A stretch of DNA of 64,000 bases from Palsa-506 sp963755815 (GTDB taxonomy: Bacteria > Actinomycetota > Actinomycetes > Streptosporangiales > Streptosporangiaceae). Position 1 is the stretch's first letter. Every line of letters starts with the position of its first letter. Below the pieces are notes generated by a model. That model searched no databases. It was not told where the DNA came from and saw only the letters and a list, made by a program, of their open reading frames with translations. The position numbers were made by a program, and so were the translations under genes. Positions 35,817-44,916 of the stretch are shown here, one piece after another. The DNA is taken from NCBI GenBank assembly GCA_963755815.1, contig CAVWLF010000026.1:62001-126000 (forward strand). Reading direction: 5' to 3'.

Positions 35817-36851
35817 TTAGTAGGCGGCGAGGGTCCGGGCGGCGGCCACGACGCGGTCCACGGTGGGGATCACGAGTTGCTCAAGCGCGTCGGCGAAGGG
35901 GAGCGGGACGCAGGCGGCGGCGACGCGGCGGATGGGGGCGTCGAGCAGCTCGAAGCCTTCGTCGGCGGTGATGGCGGCGATGGTTCCGCCCCAGCCGCCC
36001 TGGTAGGGGTTCTCCTCGACGATGACCAGCCGGGAGGTCCGGCCGACGGATTCCAGCACGGTGGCCATGTCCAGGGGGATCAGGCAGCGCAGGTCGATCA
36101 CCTCGGCGGAGATCCCGTCGGCGGTGAGCAGGTCGGCGGCGGCCAGGGCCATCGGCACGGTGGCGGCCAGCGCCACCAGCGTGATGTCGGTACCTTCGCG
36201 GGCGACCGCGGCGCGGCCGAGTTCGACCAGGTGGCCCTCGGGCGCGGCCGGTCCCTTGCTCGCGAACAGGCCTTTGTGCTCGAAGAACACGACGGGGTCG
36301 TCGCTGCGGATGGCGGCGGCCATCATGCCGGTGACGTCGGCGGGGGTAGACGGCGCGGCGATCTTGAGGCCGGGGATGGTCAGCGCCCAGTTCTCCACGG
36401 CCTGGGAGTGCTGGGCGCCGAAACCGAGCCCGCCGCCGTTGGCGGTGCGGACGACGAGGGGGACGGTGACCTGGCCGCCGGTCATGTACCGCATCTTGGG
36501 TATCTCGTTGGCCAGGTAGTCCCAGCAGCAGGCGAAGAAGTCGGAGAACATGATCTCGGCGACCGGGCGCATGCCGGTCATCGCGGCTCCCATGGCCACG
36601 CCGAGGATGGCCTGCTCGGAGATGGGTGTGTCCCAGATGCGTTCCTTGCCGAACTCGGCGAACAGCCCGGCGGTGGTCTTGAACACGCCCCCGGCGGCGC
36701 CGATGTCCTCGCCCAGGCACACCACCGCGGGGTCCCGGCGCAGTTCCCTGGCCAGGCCCTCAGCGACCGCCTCCCGGTATGTGATCACCGCGGCCGGGCC
36801 GCCCGGCCCGGCCGTGCCGGTGACGCCCGGCGTGCTGGTCAGGTCCGCCAT
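35817..36851 (-). CDS. 2-oxoacid (pyruvate/acetoin) dehydrogenase E1 beta subunit
   Basis: A 344-residue transketolase-C-type subunit: EAVAEGLARELRRDPAVVCLGED, FGKERIWDTPISEQAILGVAMG, DDPVVFFEHKGLFA and VIDLRCLIPLDMATVLES are typical of PdhB/AcoB. It works with the E1 alpha next to it, with TPP bound between them, to decarboxylate a 2-oxoacid or cleave acetoin. It overlaps the alpha gene by 13 bases. No E2 or E3 gene lies near, so the partners must be elsewhere. Confidence 0.9.
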   Translation of the reverse strand: MADLTSTPGVTGTAGPGGPAAVITYREAVAEGLARELRRDPAVVCLGEDIGAAGGVFKTTAGLFAEFGKERIWDTPISEQAILGVAMGAAMTGMRPVAEIMFSDFFACCWDYLANEIPKMRYMTGGQVTVPLVVRTANGGGLGFGAQHSQAVENWALTIPGLKIAAPSTPADVTGMMAAAIRSDDPVVFFEHKGLFASKGPAAPEGHLVELGRAAVAREGTDITLVALAATVPMALAAADLLTADGISAEVIDLRCLIPLDMATVLESVGRTSRLVIVEENPYQGGWGGTIAAITADEGFELLDAPIRRVAAACVPLPFADALEQLVIPTVDRVVAAARTLAAY

Positions 36852-37846
36852 GCTGATCCCCCGTCCGCCCAAACATCGGTGAGTGCCTGGCCGGGATCGG
36901 CACCGGGGGCGGCCTTCGCCTCGGCCACCGCCTCGGTCACGATCCGCTCGGCCCGCTGGTCGGCCGCGGTCACTGACTCGGCCGGCATCCCGGCTGCCTG
37001 CAGCCGGGCCCGGGCCAGCTCGAGCGGGTCGCGGGCGAGCCAGCGCTGGACTTCCTCGGCGGGGCGGTAGGCGCCCGGGTCGGTGCGGCTGTGCCCGAAG
37101 TGACGGTAGGTCAGGGCTTCCAGCACCGTCGGTCCGCCGCCGGACCGGGCCAGGTCAGCGGCCCGCCGGACGGCGTCCTTGACGATGACGACGTCGTTGC
37201 CGTCGATGATCTCGGCCGGGATGCCATAACCGGGGGCCCGGTCCGCGGCCGGGTTCGCTACCGCGGTGACCTCGCCGATCGGGGTGTATTCCATGTAGAG
37301 GTTGTTCTCGCAGATGAACAGGACCGGCAGCGCCCATACCGCGGCCAGGTTCAGTGCCTCGTGGAACGCGCCGATGTTCGTGGCGCCGTCGCCGAAGAAC
37401 GCCACCGCGACCTGCCCGGTGCCGCGCAGCATGGCCGACCACGCCGCGCCGGCGGCTATCGGCAGGTGCGCCCCGACGATGGCGTACGAGCCGAGCATCC
37501 CGGCCGAGGCCTTGGTCAGGTGCATCGAGCCGCCCTTGGCCTGGCACAGCCCGGTGGCCTTGCTCATCAGCTCGGCCAGGCACTCGGCCGGCGTGGCGCC
37601 GCGGGCCATCGCATGATGGTGACCGCGGTAGGTGGCGAACACGTAATCATCGGGCTGCAGCGCCGCGCTCGCGCCCACCGCCACCGCCTCATGGCCGGCC
37701 GCCAGGTGCGTCGTGCCCTTCACCAGCCCGGCCAGGAACAGGTCATGCGCCGCCTTCTCGGTCCGGCGGATCACGGCCATCTGCTCATACAGGCTGAGCA
37801 GTTCGTCGGCGCTGATGGCGACCGGGCCGGCCTCGACGGCGGTCAC
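36839..37846 (-). CDS. 2-oxoacid (pyruvate/acetoin) dehydrogenase E1 alpha subunit
   Basis: A 335-residue thiamine-pyrophosphate subunit. The TPP motif runs GDGATNIGAFHEALNLAAVWALP to CENN, near residue 160-190; YRGHHHAMARG and the phospho-loop region YRHFGHSRTDPGAYRP are also typical. It resembles AcoA or PdhA. GTG 37846 follows GGAG by seven bases. Together with the beta subunit it forms an alpha2-beta2 E1. Pyruvate, branched-chain acids or acetoin are all possible. Confidence 0.9.
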   Translation of the reverse strand: MTAVEAGPVAISADELLSLYEQMAVIRRTEKAAHDLFLAGLVKGTTHLAAGHEAVAVGASAALQPDDYVFATYRGHHHAMARGATPAECLAELMSKATGLCQAKGGSMHLTKASAGMLGSYAIVGAHLPIAAGAAWSAMLRGTGQVAVAFFGDGATNIGAFHEALNLAAVWALPVLFICENNLYMEYTPIGEVTAVANPAADRAPGYGIPAEIIDGNDVVIVKDAVRRAADLARSGGGPTVLEALTYRHFGHSRTDPGAYRPAEEVQRWLARDPLELARARLQAAGMPAESVTAADQRAERIVTEAVAEAKAAPGADPGQALTDVWADGGSAWRT

Positions 37847-38014
37847 CAGGCTGCTCCGGCGGCATCGCCGCGAGTATCCGGCACGATCGTCATCGCGTAC
37901 CTCGTTCCGCCTACGGCTGCCGGCGCACGGGCTGCGATCCGATCCGGCCCGACCGGGCATCCTGCCTCGTGAGCCGAGCATATCGCGGCCAATATGACTC
38001 GCTAGGGTGCACGC

Positions 38015-38881
38015 ATGCCCTCCTCGCCCGCGCGGCGCGCCCACAACGCCACCAACGCCCTGCACTCGCTGATCTACTTCGCCCCGGAGACGGAGGAACG
38101 GCTGGTCGCCGCCGGGCTGAAGGCAGGGCGGATGTGCTACTTCGCCGGACGCTCGGCGCCGATGGGGGCGGTCAGCGGCGGCGTGGTCACCGCCACTTTC
38201 TATAACTTCAGCCCGGCGCTGATCGCTCAGTGCATCCCGGCGGCGTGGGAGCTGGCCAGCCCGGCCGCCGTGGTGAGGGCCCGTTTCGCCGCCGCGGACG
38301 CCGCGCTATCCCGTCTCCTCGGCCCGGACGTGATCGCCGCCGCGGACATGACCGCGCTGGCCGGCCTGGTCCGCGAGGCGGCCAGCGCGTGCACCGCCGA
38401 GGGGCGGCCCCTCTACGCCGGCCACGCCGGCCTGGCCTGGCCGGATGCCCCGCACCTGGTGATGTGGCACGGACTGTCGCTGCTGCGCGAGCACCGGGGC
38501 GACGGTCATGTCGCCGCGCTCACCGCCTCGGGCCTCAGCGGTCTGGAGGCCCTGGTGACCCACACCGCGACCGGCCAGGGGTTCGTGCCCGGCTTTGCCA
38601 TGGCCAGCCGGGGCTGGAGCCGGGACGAGTGGGCCGCGGCCACCGATGACCTCGTCGCCCGCGGCCTGCTGGAAGCGCCCGGCGGGCTCACGCCCGCCGG
38701 GCAGGAGCTGCGCGCCCGGGTGGAAGCGGAGACCGATCAGATGGCGGCCGGGCCCTGGCAGCACCTGGGCGAGGAGCGCACCGAGGACGTGATCAGGATC
38801 GGCAAGGCGATGACGCGCGCCGTGCTGGCCGCGGGCGCGTTCCCGGCCGAAGGCGTCTTCGCGCCCCGGCCCGCGCGATGA
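38015..38881 (+). CDS. SCO6745 family protein
   Basis: A 288-residue protein typical of the actinobacterial SCO6745 group: HSLIYFAPETEERLVAAGLK, then YFAGRSAPMGAV and ATFYNFSP. It has a C-terminal winged-helix-like part (WAAATDDLVARGLLEAPGGLTPAG). Its function is unknown. It overlaps the aldo-keto reductase by the four bases ATGA, so the two are co-expressed. Confidence 0.85.
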   Translation: MPSSPARRAHNATNALHSLIYFAPETEERLVAAGLKAGRMCYFAGRSAPMGAVSGGVVTATFYNFSPALIAQCIPAAWELASPAAVVRARFAAADAALSRLLGPDVIAAADMTALAGLVREAASACTAEGRPLYAGHAGLAWPDAPHLVMWHGLSLLREHRGDGHVAALTASGLSGLEALVTHTATGQGFVPGFAMASRGWSRDEWAAATDDLVARGLLEAPGGLTPAGQELRARVEAETDQMAAGPWQHLGEERTEDVIRIGKAMTRAVLAAGAFPAEGVFAPRPAR

Positions 38882-39843
38882 CGCCGGTGGCCATCCCGGC
38901 TGTCCCGCTCGGCGCCAGCGGAATTCAGGTCAGCCGGCTGGCGCTCGGGTCGTGGCGCACCTACGAGCGGATCAGCCGGGCGCAGGGGATCCGCGTCATG
39001 CAGGCCGCGCGCGAGGCCGGCATCACGTTCCTTGACGACGCGCGCTACAACGACGAGACCGGGAGCGCCCCGATGCCGACGGGGCACTCCGAGGTGATTT
39101 TCGGCGAGCTGTTCCGCGGCTCGGGCTGGCGCCGGGATGACGTCGTCGTGTCGAACAAGCTGTGGTGGGAGTTCTGGCCGGACGAGTCGCCGAAACAGGA
39201 GCTGGCGGGCTCGCTGGCCCGGATGGGCCTGGACCACGTCGACTTGATCTACTCGGAGGTGCCGCCCGACGGCGTGCCGCTGGCGGAGGCCGTGGAGCTG
39301 ATCGGCGGGCTGGTCCGGGCCGGCGCGGCCCGGGCCTGGGGCACGCTGAACTGGGCGCCCGCGCTGATGGAGCGCGCCTGGCAGATCGCCGGGGAGGCGG
39401 GCATGGCCGGCCCGGTGGCCACCCAGCCGCCCTACAGCCTGGTCCGGCGCGAGATCGTCGAGGATCCGGGCATGCAGCGGGTCGCCGCCGAACGCGGCAT
39501 CGCGATCGTGGCGTCCTACCCGCTGGCCGGCGGCCTGCTGACCGGCAAGTACGACCAGGACCCGGCGGCCGGCCGGGCGGCCGGAACCCTCGCGGATCCC
39601 CGCGTCCGCCCGGCGGTGGCGGCCGGCCGTGAACTCGCCGCCCTGGCCCGCGAGACCGGCCGCGATCCGGCGCAGCTCGCCATCGCCTTCACGCTGCTCA
39701 ACCCGGCGGTGACCACCGTGCTGTTCGGGGCGACGCGTCCCGAGCAGGTCACCGCGAATACGGCCGCGCTCGCGGTCGCGGACGCGCTGACGCCGGATGA
39801 GCGCGACCGGCTGCAGGGCATCGGGCGCGCCAGTCAGGCCTGA
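38878..39843 (+). CDS. Aldo/keto reductase with altered catalytic tetrad
   Basis: A 321-residue (beta/alpha)8 reductase. Asp53/54, Tyr57 and Lys94 fit the AKR tetrad (FLDDARYN, SNKLWWE). The usual histidine motif DLYxIHxP is replaced by DLIYSEVPP, so Glu127 stands where His normally is; the same exchange defines steroid 5-beta-reductases (AKR1D). The rest, including AFTLLNPAVTTVLFGATRPEQV, is a normal NADPH-binding C-terminal part. It follows the SCO6745 gene with an ATGA overlap and its end overlaps the convergent phosphatase gene by ten bases. Confidence 0.85.
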   Translation: MTPVAIPAVPLGASGIQVSRLALGSWRTYERISRAQGIRVMQAAREAGITFLDDARYNDETGSAPMPTGHSEVIFGELFRGSGWRRDDVVVSNKLWWEFWPDESPKQELAGSLARMGLDHVDLIYSEVPPDGVPLAEAVELIGGLVRAGAARAWGTLNWAPALMERAWQIAGEAGMAGPVATQPPYSLVRREIVEDPGMQRVAAERGIAIVASYPLAGGLLTGKYDQDPAAGRAAGTLADPRVRPAVAAGRELAALARETGRDPAQLAIAFTLLNPAVTTVLFGATRPEQVTANTAALAVADALTPDERDRLQGIGRASQA

Positions 39844-40601
39844 AGCAGCCGGGACGTGAGCATCGCGGCTTCGGCGGCCGCGAATCCGTGGCCGGAAAGA
39901 AACGACCGGGCGCCGCCGTAGCGCGCGTCCACCTGATCCAGGAACGCGGCCATGGTCTCGGCCCGCGGCACGTGCTCGCTGTCCGGCTGGCCGGTCACGC
40001 CCGCCGCGTAGGCGGACGAGCCGCGCATCCGGGCCAGCAGCGGGCCGATCCGCTCGGCGGTCGCCGCGTAATCGGCGATCACGGCGTCCCGCTGCACGGC
40101 CGCCACGCTGAGCGCGAGCGCGACCACGACGCCGGTCCGGTCCTTGCCGGCGGCGCAATGCACCAGGACCGGGCCGCTCGCGCGGGCGATATCGCGCAGC
40201 GCGGACACCACCTGAGCGGGCCGCTCCTCCAGGTAGCCGAGATAGAGGCCGCACCGGGCGTCATCCGGGTAGCGGCCCTGGGCCCGCTCGACCCGGGCCG
40301 TCATGGCGTCGGCGGCAGGCGTCAGGCCAAGTTCCGGCAGCAGCGAATGCTGCCGGTGCCGGACCAGCCCGTCGCGGGTCAGCGGGCCGGGCCCGCGGGC
40401 CTGCACTTCGCCGGGGCTGCGCAGGTCGATGACCGTGGTCAGGCCGAGCTGGCCGACCAGCAGGGTCACGTCGGCGGGCGAGAGATCGTTCAGGTCGTCG
40501 CCGCGAAGCAGTCGGCCCGGCACGACCTGCCGTCCGTCGCCGGCCGGCAGGCCGCCCAGGTCGCGGACGTTCACGGCGCCATCGAGCTCAAGCCACGTCA
40601 C
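39834..40601 (-). CDS. Tyrosine-protein phosphatase (PtpB-like)
   Basis: A 255-residue dual-specificity-type phosphatase. The P-loop HCAAGKDRTG has Cys149 and Arg155 as catalytic residues, and NVRDLGGLP at the start is typical of PtpB/DSP3 enzymes, as is TTVIDLRSPGE. They dephosphorylate tyrosine or phosphoinositides. In pathogens this family acts on host signalling; here it is more likely a cellular enzyme. It overlaps the AKR gene by ten bases at its end. Confidence 0.9.
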   Translation of the reverse strand: MTWLELDGAVNVRDLGGLPAGDGRQVVPGRLLRGDDLNDLSPADVTLLVGQLGLTTVIDLRSPGEVQARGPGPLTRDGLVRHRQHSLLPELGLTPAADAMTARVERAQGRYPDDARCGLYLGYLEERPAQVVSALRDIARASGPVLVHCAAGKDRTGVVVALALSVAAVQRDAVIADYAATAERIGPLLARMRGSSAYAAGVTGQPDSEHVPRAETMAAFLDQVDARYGGARSFLSGHGFAAAEAAMLTSRLLQA

Positions 40602-40707
40602 CCGGTCATTCTTCCCCAGGACCCGGACGGGCAGGCCTCGGGCCGGTCAGGGCGGAGGGGGTCAGGCCGGGGGCCGGTCAAGCCGGTGCCAGTCAGAGTG
40701 GAGCCCG

Positions 40708-41055
40708 TCAGGTGGCGGCCGGGCGGTCCTTCTTCGGCAGCTTGCTGACCACCGTGTCGTACGAGGCGTCCACGGCCTCCAGCAGCTCATCGTCGGGAAT
40801 TGCGCCCGCGATCCGCAGGCTGTTCCACCCCGAGCGGCCGATGTAGGCCATCACCGAGGCGTCATCGGGGTAGCGCAGCAGCCACTCGTCCGCGGCCTCC
40901 CGGTTCGGCCCGCACTTCACCCCGACCGCGGACCCGGACCCGAGGAACGCGAAGATCTTGCTGCCGACCTTCACCACGGCATCGCCTTCCCACGGCTCGT
41001 CCTGCCACGCGCCGGGCTTGGCCAGGCAGTAGGCGAGCAGCTGATCCCAGGTCAT
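40708..41055 (-). CDS. MmcQ/YjbR family DNA-binding-fold protein
   Basis: A 115-residue protein of the MmcQ/YjbR family: MTWDQLLAYCLAKPGAWQDEP, FAFLGSG, WNSLRIAGAIPDDELLEAVDASYD. These small proteins are widespread and their molecular role is not settled. GGAGGTG lies right ahead of the ATG. It stands alone. Confidence 0.88.
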   Translation of the reverse strand: MTWDQLLAYCLAKPGAWQDEPWEGDAVVKVGSKIFAFLGSGSAVGVKCGPNREAADEWLLRYPDDASVMAYIGRSGWNSLRIAGAIPDDELLEAVDASYDTVVSKLPKKDRPAAT

Positions 41056-41266
41056 AGCGGCACCTCCAGTTACCCTCCATGATCGGTGATCCCGGCCGCG
41101 CTGACGCACCGAGGCCGATGGCCTCATATGCCGCGCACTCGGATAACTCCACTGGTGATACTTCACCGGCCGCGCTGCACCTGAGATGATGAGGGCCTGG
41201 TCACCGAGATCGAGCGACGGATTATCCGTTCCGCTGAAGGTCACCAGTGCTGGGGGGCAGTTTCTG

Positions 41267-42031
41267 ATGGGCGGTCAGCGGTTATTGCATGCCATCGGCG
41301 GCTTCGGCGGCACTATCGGGATCGTGATCGTGGTGCACGGCGGACGTGCCGAGGGCCGGGAGCCGACCAGCCCGGTGCAGCTCAGCGTGCTGAGGATGCG
41401 GCCGGTCGCGCGGGCTATCCGGCACGCGCTGCGCGGCAGCCAGGTCGTGGTCTACCGGCCCAGGCTCCGGCTCCGCGGCTGGAACGGCGGCGACGCCGCT
41501 CCGGTTGGCGACCTGACTGACTTGCTCGATCAGGCGGCCAGGGATTTCGGGCGGCTGCCCGTCGTGCTCGTAGGCCACTCGATGGGGGCGCGGGCGGCGC
41601 TGCGGGTGGCCGGGCATCCGATGGTGACCGCGGTGGCCGGGCTGGCGTCCTGGCTGCCACCGGAGGAGCCGGTCAGCCAGCTGGCCGGGCGCCGGGTTCT
41701 GCTCGCGCACGGGAGCGCCGACCGCATCTGTAGCGCGGCGCAGACCTGGGCCTATGCGGAACGCGCCCGGGCCGTGGGGCCGCTGGCGGTGATCGAGATA
41801 CGCGATGGCGATCACGCGATGCTGCACCGGGCGCGGCTCTGGCACCGCATTGCCGGGGAGTTCACGCGGCTGGCGCTCGGACTGCCGGCCGGTAGCGGAC
41901 CGTCCGCCGGCGGTGGCCCGCTGCCCGGCGGGCGTGGCGCGGTGGCTGACGCCTTTGCCCCGGCGGCCGCCGAGCCGAAGGCTGACGCGTTCGCCCGGGC
42001 GGCCGCCGGGCCGGGCCGCACCGTGCTCTGA
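41267..42031 (+). CDS. Alpha/beta hydrolase
   Basis: About 254 residues. The nucleophile is in VLVGHSMGAR, an acid in LLAHGSADRIC and the catalytic His in EIRDGDHAML, so the triad is complete. The C-terminus is an alanine/glycine-rich tail. The start is uncertain; ATG 41267 follows a GGGGGG stretch, but an earlier in-frame ATG at 41186 exists. Substrate unknown. The stop codon lies in an 18-base tandem duplication. Confidence 0.8.
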   Translation: MGGQRLLHAIGGFGGTIGIVIVVHGGRAEGREPTSPVQLSVLRMRPVARAIRHALRGSQVVVYRPRLRLRGWNGGDAAPVGDLTDLLDQAARDFGRLPVVLVGHSMGARAALRVAGHPMVTAVAGLASWLPPEEPVSQLAGRRVLLAHGSADRICSAAQTWAYAERARAVGPLAVIEIRDGDHAMLHRARLWHRIAGEFTRLALGLPAGSGPSAGGGPLPGGRGAVADAFAPAAAEPKADAFARAAAGPGRTVL

Positions 42032-42060
42032 GTCTGATCTTGGCTCTGAGTCTGATCTTG
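42025..42060. repeat. Perfect 18-base tandem duplication over a stop codon
   Basis: GCTCTGAGTCTGATCTTG occurs twice in a row, 42025-42042 and 42043-42060. The first copy includes the hydrolase stop codon TGA, and the second lies in the gap before the secreted protease gene. Confidence 0.95.
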
Positions 42061-42093
42061 CGGCGGCCGCCGCTCGGTGAGACCTTGTCCGCT

Positions 42094-44232
42094 ATGGGCA
42101 CATCGCAGTCTTCCCGCCCGGCGCGGCTGATCGCCGGGGCGGCCGCGGCCGCACTCGGGGTCTCGGTCCTGCTGGCCGGCCCCGTTCAGGCCAGTACCGT
42201 CCCGCAGCGCGCCGCGATCGGCCCGGGCGCGCCCGGCCGGGCGGCGCCGTCCGCCCGGCCGGGCAGTACCGGGCCGGCCGCCGCGGCGGGGGCGGGCGCG
42301 GCGAGGGCGGGCGCGGGCCGCCATCCGATCCGGGTCGGCTCGGTGACCATCCCGCCGTGCCAGGTCTCGCGGCTGGCCTGGTGCACCAGGATCAACGTGC
42401 CGCTGGACTACCGGGACCCGGCGGCCGGCCACATCAAGCTTGGATTCCAGTGGTATCCGGCGACCAGGGGCCACGCCATCGGGACGATCCTCGCCGTCCA
42501 GGGCGGCCCCGGCTTCCCCACGACCGACTACGCGCCTGATTACCGCGGGACGTTCCTGCCGCTGCTCGGCCGGCGCAACCTGCTGCTGGTCAACCTGCGC
42601 GGCACCGGGAACTCCTCGGCCTTCCTGTGCAAGAAACTGCAGGACTGGAAGGACTCCGACGGCATCCACGCCTACACGGTCGACACCGGCCGGTGCGGCC
42701 GCCAGCTGAACCACACCCGGAAGCTGCCCGGCGGCGGCTACGTGCAGGCCAGCGACCTCTACACGACCGCGAACGCGGCCCGGGACGTGGCGCTGCTGCT
42801 GCGCAGGCTGGCCACCGGCAAGGTCGATTTCTACGGTGACTCCTACGGCACCTTCTTCGGGCAGGCATTCACCGCTCGTTACGCCCGGATGCTCCGCTCC
42901 GTGACCCTGGACTCCGCGTACCCAGTCAGCCAGAAGAATCCGTTTTATCCGCATATGATCCCGACCGCGAGGCACGCTTTCAATATTTCCTGCCGCCGCA
43001 GCGTCGCCTGCCACCGGGCCGCGCCGGGCAGTTCGTGGGCGCGGATCGGGGCCCTGGCCAGGTACCTGCGCCGCCATCCGGTGACCGGCCGGACCAGGAC
43101 GCCGTTCGGCCGGATGGTGACGGAGCATGTCGGCGTGCTCAAGCTGAGCGAGATGGTCAACGACGCGGGCTCGGACAACGGCGTCTACCGCGAGCTTGAC
43201 CCGGCCGCCCGCGCGCTGCTGCGCGACCACGACCCGGTGCCGCTGCTGCGGCTGACCGAGCAGGACGTCTACACCGGCACCTCGGGCCCGGTGCGGCAGT
43301 TCAACGATGGCCTCTATCAGGCGACTACCTGCCTGGACTACCCGCAGCCGTTCAGCTACAGCCAGACCCCGGCCCAGCGCGCGGCGTCCTACGCGCGTGC
43401 CCTCGCCGCGCTGCCGGCCAACGAGTTCGCCCCGTTCACGGTGCATGAGTGGGTCACCGAGCCGGAGGAGGAGTTCGACGCGTGCCTGGACTGGCCCGCG
43501 CCGGCCCACCCGGACCCGCCGATCGCCACCCCCGCGCCCTACGCGCCGAAGACGCTGCCGGTGCTGGTGCTCTCCGGCGACCTCGACTCGCTCACCACGC
43601 CGTTCGAGGGCCGCCAGACCACCAGGGACATGGGACCGTCGGCCCGCTGGATCCTGATCCACAACGACACGCACGTCAACGCGATGGACGACACGTTCGG
43701 CTGCGCTTCCGGGCTGGTGCAGACGTTCATCAGCGACCCGGCCGGGCTCAAGACGATGAACGCCTCGTGCGCGACCAGGACGCCGGAGGTTCGGGTGGTC
43801 GGCACGTTCCCGGAGACGCTCAGGGTGGTCACGCCCGCGACCGGCCTGCCCGGCAACCAGGCCGGCCGGACCGGGCGGCGGCTGGCCGCGGTCGGCGCCG
43901 CCGCGGTCGGGGACGCGGTCGAGCGCTGGTACTACGGCGACGGGGTCAGGGGCTGGGGGCTGCGCGGCGGCACCTTCCGCTTCAGCGGGAGCGGCAGCCG
44001 GATCGGGATCCGGCTCCGGCAGGTGCGCTGGACGACCGATACCCGGGTCAGCGGGACCGTCCGGTGGAATCAGGTGACCGGCCGGATCCGGGCGCGGGTG
44101 ACCATCGCCGGCCCGGGCGGGATTTCCGCGGCCGTCCGGCTGGGCTACTCCGACTACGTCCCGCACCCGAAGGCGACGCTCTCCGGCAGCTACCGGGGCC
44201 GGCGGATCGCCGCCACCATGCCCGCCCCGTGA
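42094..44232 (+). CDS. Secreted alpha/beta hydrolase, tripeptidyl aminopeptidase-like (TAP)
   Basis: A 712-residue protein. A signal peptide (about 1-33) ends in GPVQA. The catalytic domain has AVQGGPGFPTTD as oxyanion loop and DFYGDSYGTFFGQ with Ser250, as in S33 exported aminopeptidases of the SlpD/SlpE and TAP type; VLSGDLDSLTTPFE and HNDTHVN supply Asp and His. It would trim short peptides outside the cell. A C-terminal extra domain of about 140 residues, rich in beta-strand sequence (FRFSGSGSRIGIRLRQV), is not part of the normal family. ATG 42094 is favoured over a TTG at 42085. Confidence 0.85.
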   Translation: MGTSQSSRPARLIAGAAAAALGVSVLLAGPVQASTVPQRAAIGPGAPGRAAPSARPGSTGPAAAAGAGAARAGAGRHPIRVGSVTIPPCQVSRLAWCTRINVPLDYRDPAAGHIKLGFQWYPATRGHAIGTILAVQGGPGFPTTDYAPDYRGTFLPLLGRRNLLLVNLRGTGNSSAFLCKKLQDWKDSDGIHAYTVDTGRCGRQLNHTRKLPGGGYVQASDLYTTANAARDVALLLRRLATGKVDFYGDSYGTFFGQAFTARYARMLRSVTLDSAYPVSQKNPFYPHMIPTARHAFNISCRRSVACHRAAPGSSWARIGALARYLRRHPVTGRTRTPFGRMVTEHVGVLKLSEMVNDAGSDNGVYRELDPAARALLRDHDPVPLLRLTEQDVYTGTSGPVRQFNDGLYQATTCLDYPQPFSYSQTPAQRAASYARALAALPANEFAPFTVHEWVTEPEEEFDACLDWPAPAHPDPPIATPAPYAPKTLPVLVLSGDLDSLTTPFEGRQTTRDMGPSARWILIHNDTHVNAMDDTFGCASGLVQTFISDPAGLKTMNASCATRTPEVRVVGTFPETLRVVTPATGLPGNQAGRTGRRLAAVGAAAVGDAVERWYYGDGVRGWGLRGGTFRFSGSGSRIGIRLRQVRWTTDTRVSGTVRWNQVTGRIRARVTIAGPGGISAAVRLGYSDYVPHPKATLSGSYRGRRIAATMPAP

Positions 44233-44355
44233 CGCGCCAGCACCGGCCGGCTAGCGAAGGATGTCCCGGTTGTGATGGTCGTCTGCCGCGTCCGTGTGAC
44301 ACGCTGAAGAACAGGCCAGTCGCGAGGTTCGTGCCTGGGCCGTCGGGAGCGCCAG

Positions 44356-44577
44356 ATGATGGGCCGGTGGGAGAACCAGGAGGGCTTTCTCAACGCCGAG
44401 GTCAAGCGGGTCAGCGAGGACAGCGAACCCGACCCGGCGGTCGGGGGCGATAAATACGCTCATGCTGCCGGGGCCATCTGCAAGAGCTGCGACGCGGCCA
44501 TCCAGCCGGGTCAGGCGGCGCGGCGGCGCGGCGAGACGGAGTGGGCGCACGACGTCTGCCCGCTCGTCACCGACTGA
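44356..44577 (+). CDS. Small protein with a zinc-ribbon-like cysteine motif
   Basis: A 73-residue protein with GGAG six bases before the ATG. It contains CKSCDAAIQPGQAARRRGE and a later Cys in HDVCP, giving CxxC plus HxxxC, suitable to bind zinc. No family is recognised. It is probably expressed; function unknown. Confidence 0.6.
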   Translation: MMGRWENQEGFLNAEVKRVSEDSEPDPAVGGDKYAHAAGAICKSCDAAIQPGQAARRRGETEWAHDVCPLVTD

Positions 44578-44699
44578 CGACGGATAGAACCGCACCGGGT
44601 CATTGAACCGGCATGACGCGCTCGTTCCGCCCAGCCGTTCGCCAAGCTCTGCCAGGTCCGGTAGCGGCGCTTCAGGCTGGATGACCTTCGAGGAGGATG

Positions 44700-44885
44700 A
44701 TGACCGAGATCTCGCCGGGCCAGGCACCGGACCAGCCGTCCGCCGTCAGCGCGCCCGACCCGGACGACAAGCCGGCCCTGCCGGTCCAGGGCGCGGACGA
44801 CACTGACGTCGGCTGGGGTGACCGGGCCGAGCCTGATGACGAGCGCCTCAATCGTGAGCGCCCGCCGCACTGGGATTCCGCCTAG
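44700..44885 (+). CDS. Small acidic protein
   Basis: A 61-residue, acidic, probably disordered protein (SAPDPDDKPALPVQGADDTD) ending in RERPPHWDSA. Small actinobacterial proteins with an ending of the DRPPHWD type are common but uncharacterised. GAGGAG lies four bases ahead of the second ATG at 44700; the first ATG is 44697. Confidence 0.55.
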   Translation: MTEISPGQAPDQPSAVSAPDPDDKPALPVQGADDTDVGWGDRAEPDDERLNRERPPHWDSA

Positions 44886-44916
44886 CCCGCCGCCCGGTCA
44901 CGCTGAGCTGCCGGTG

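Noticed and set aside
35328..37070. 580-residue plus-strand open frame over the E1 alpha/beta genes
   Set aside because: It runs antisense to two conserved subunits and is Gly/Asp-rich without motifs.
41812..44166. 784-residue open frame antisense to the secreted peptidase
   Set aside because: Typical GC-rich shadow; the plus-strand gene has signal peptide, catalytic triad and family motifs.
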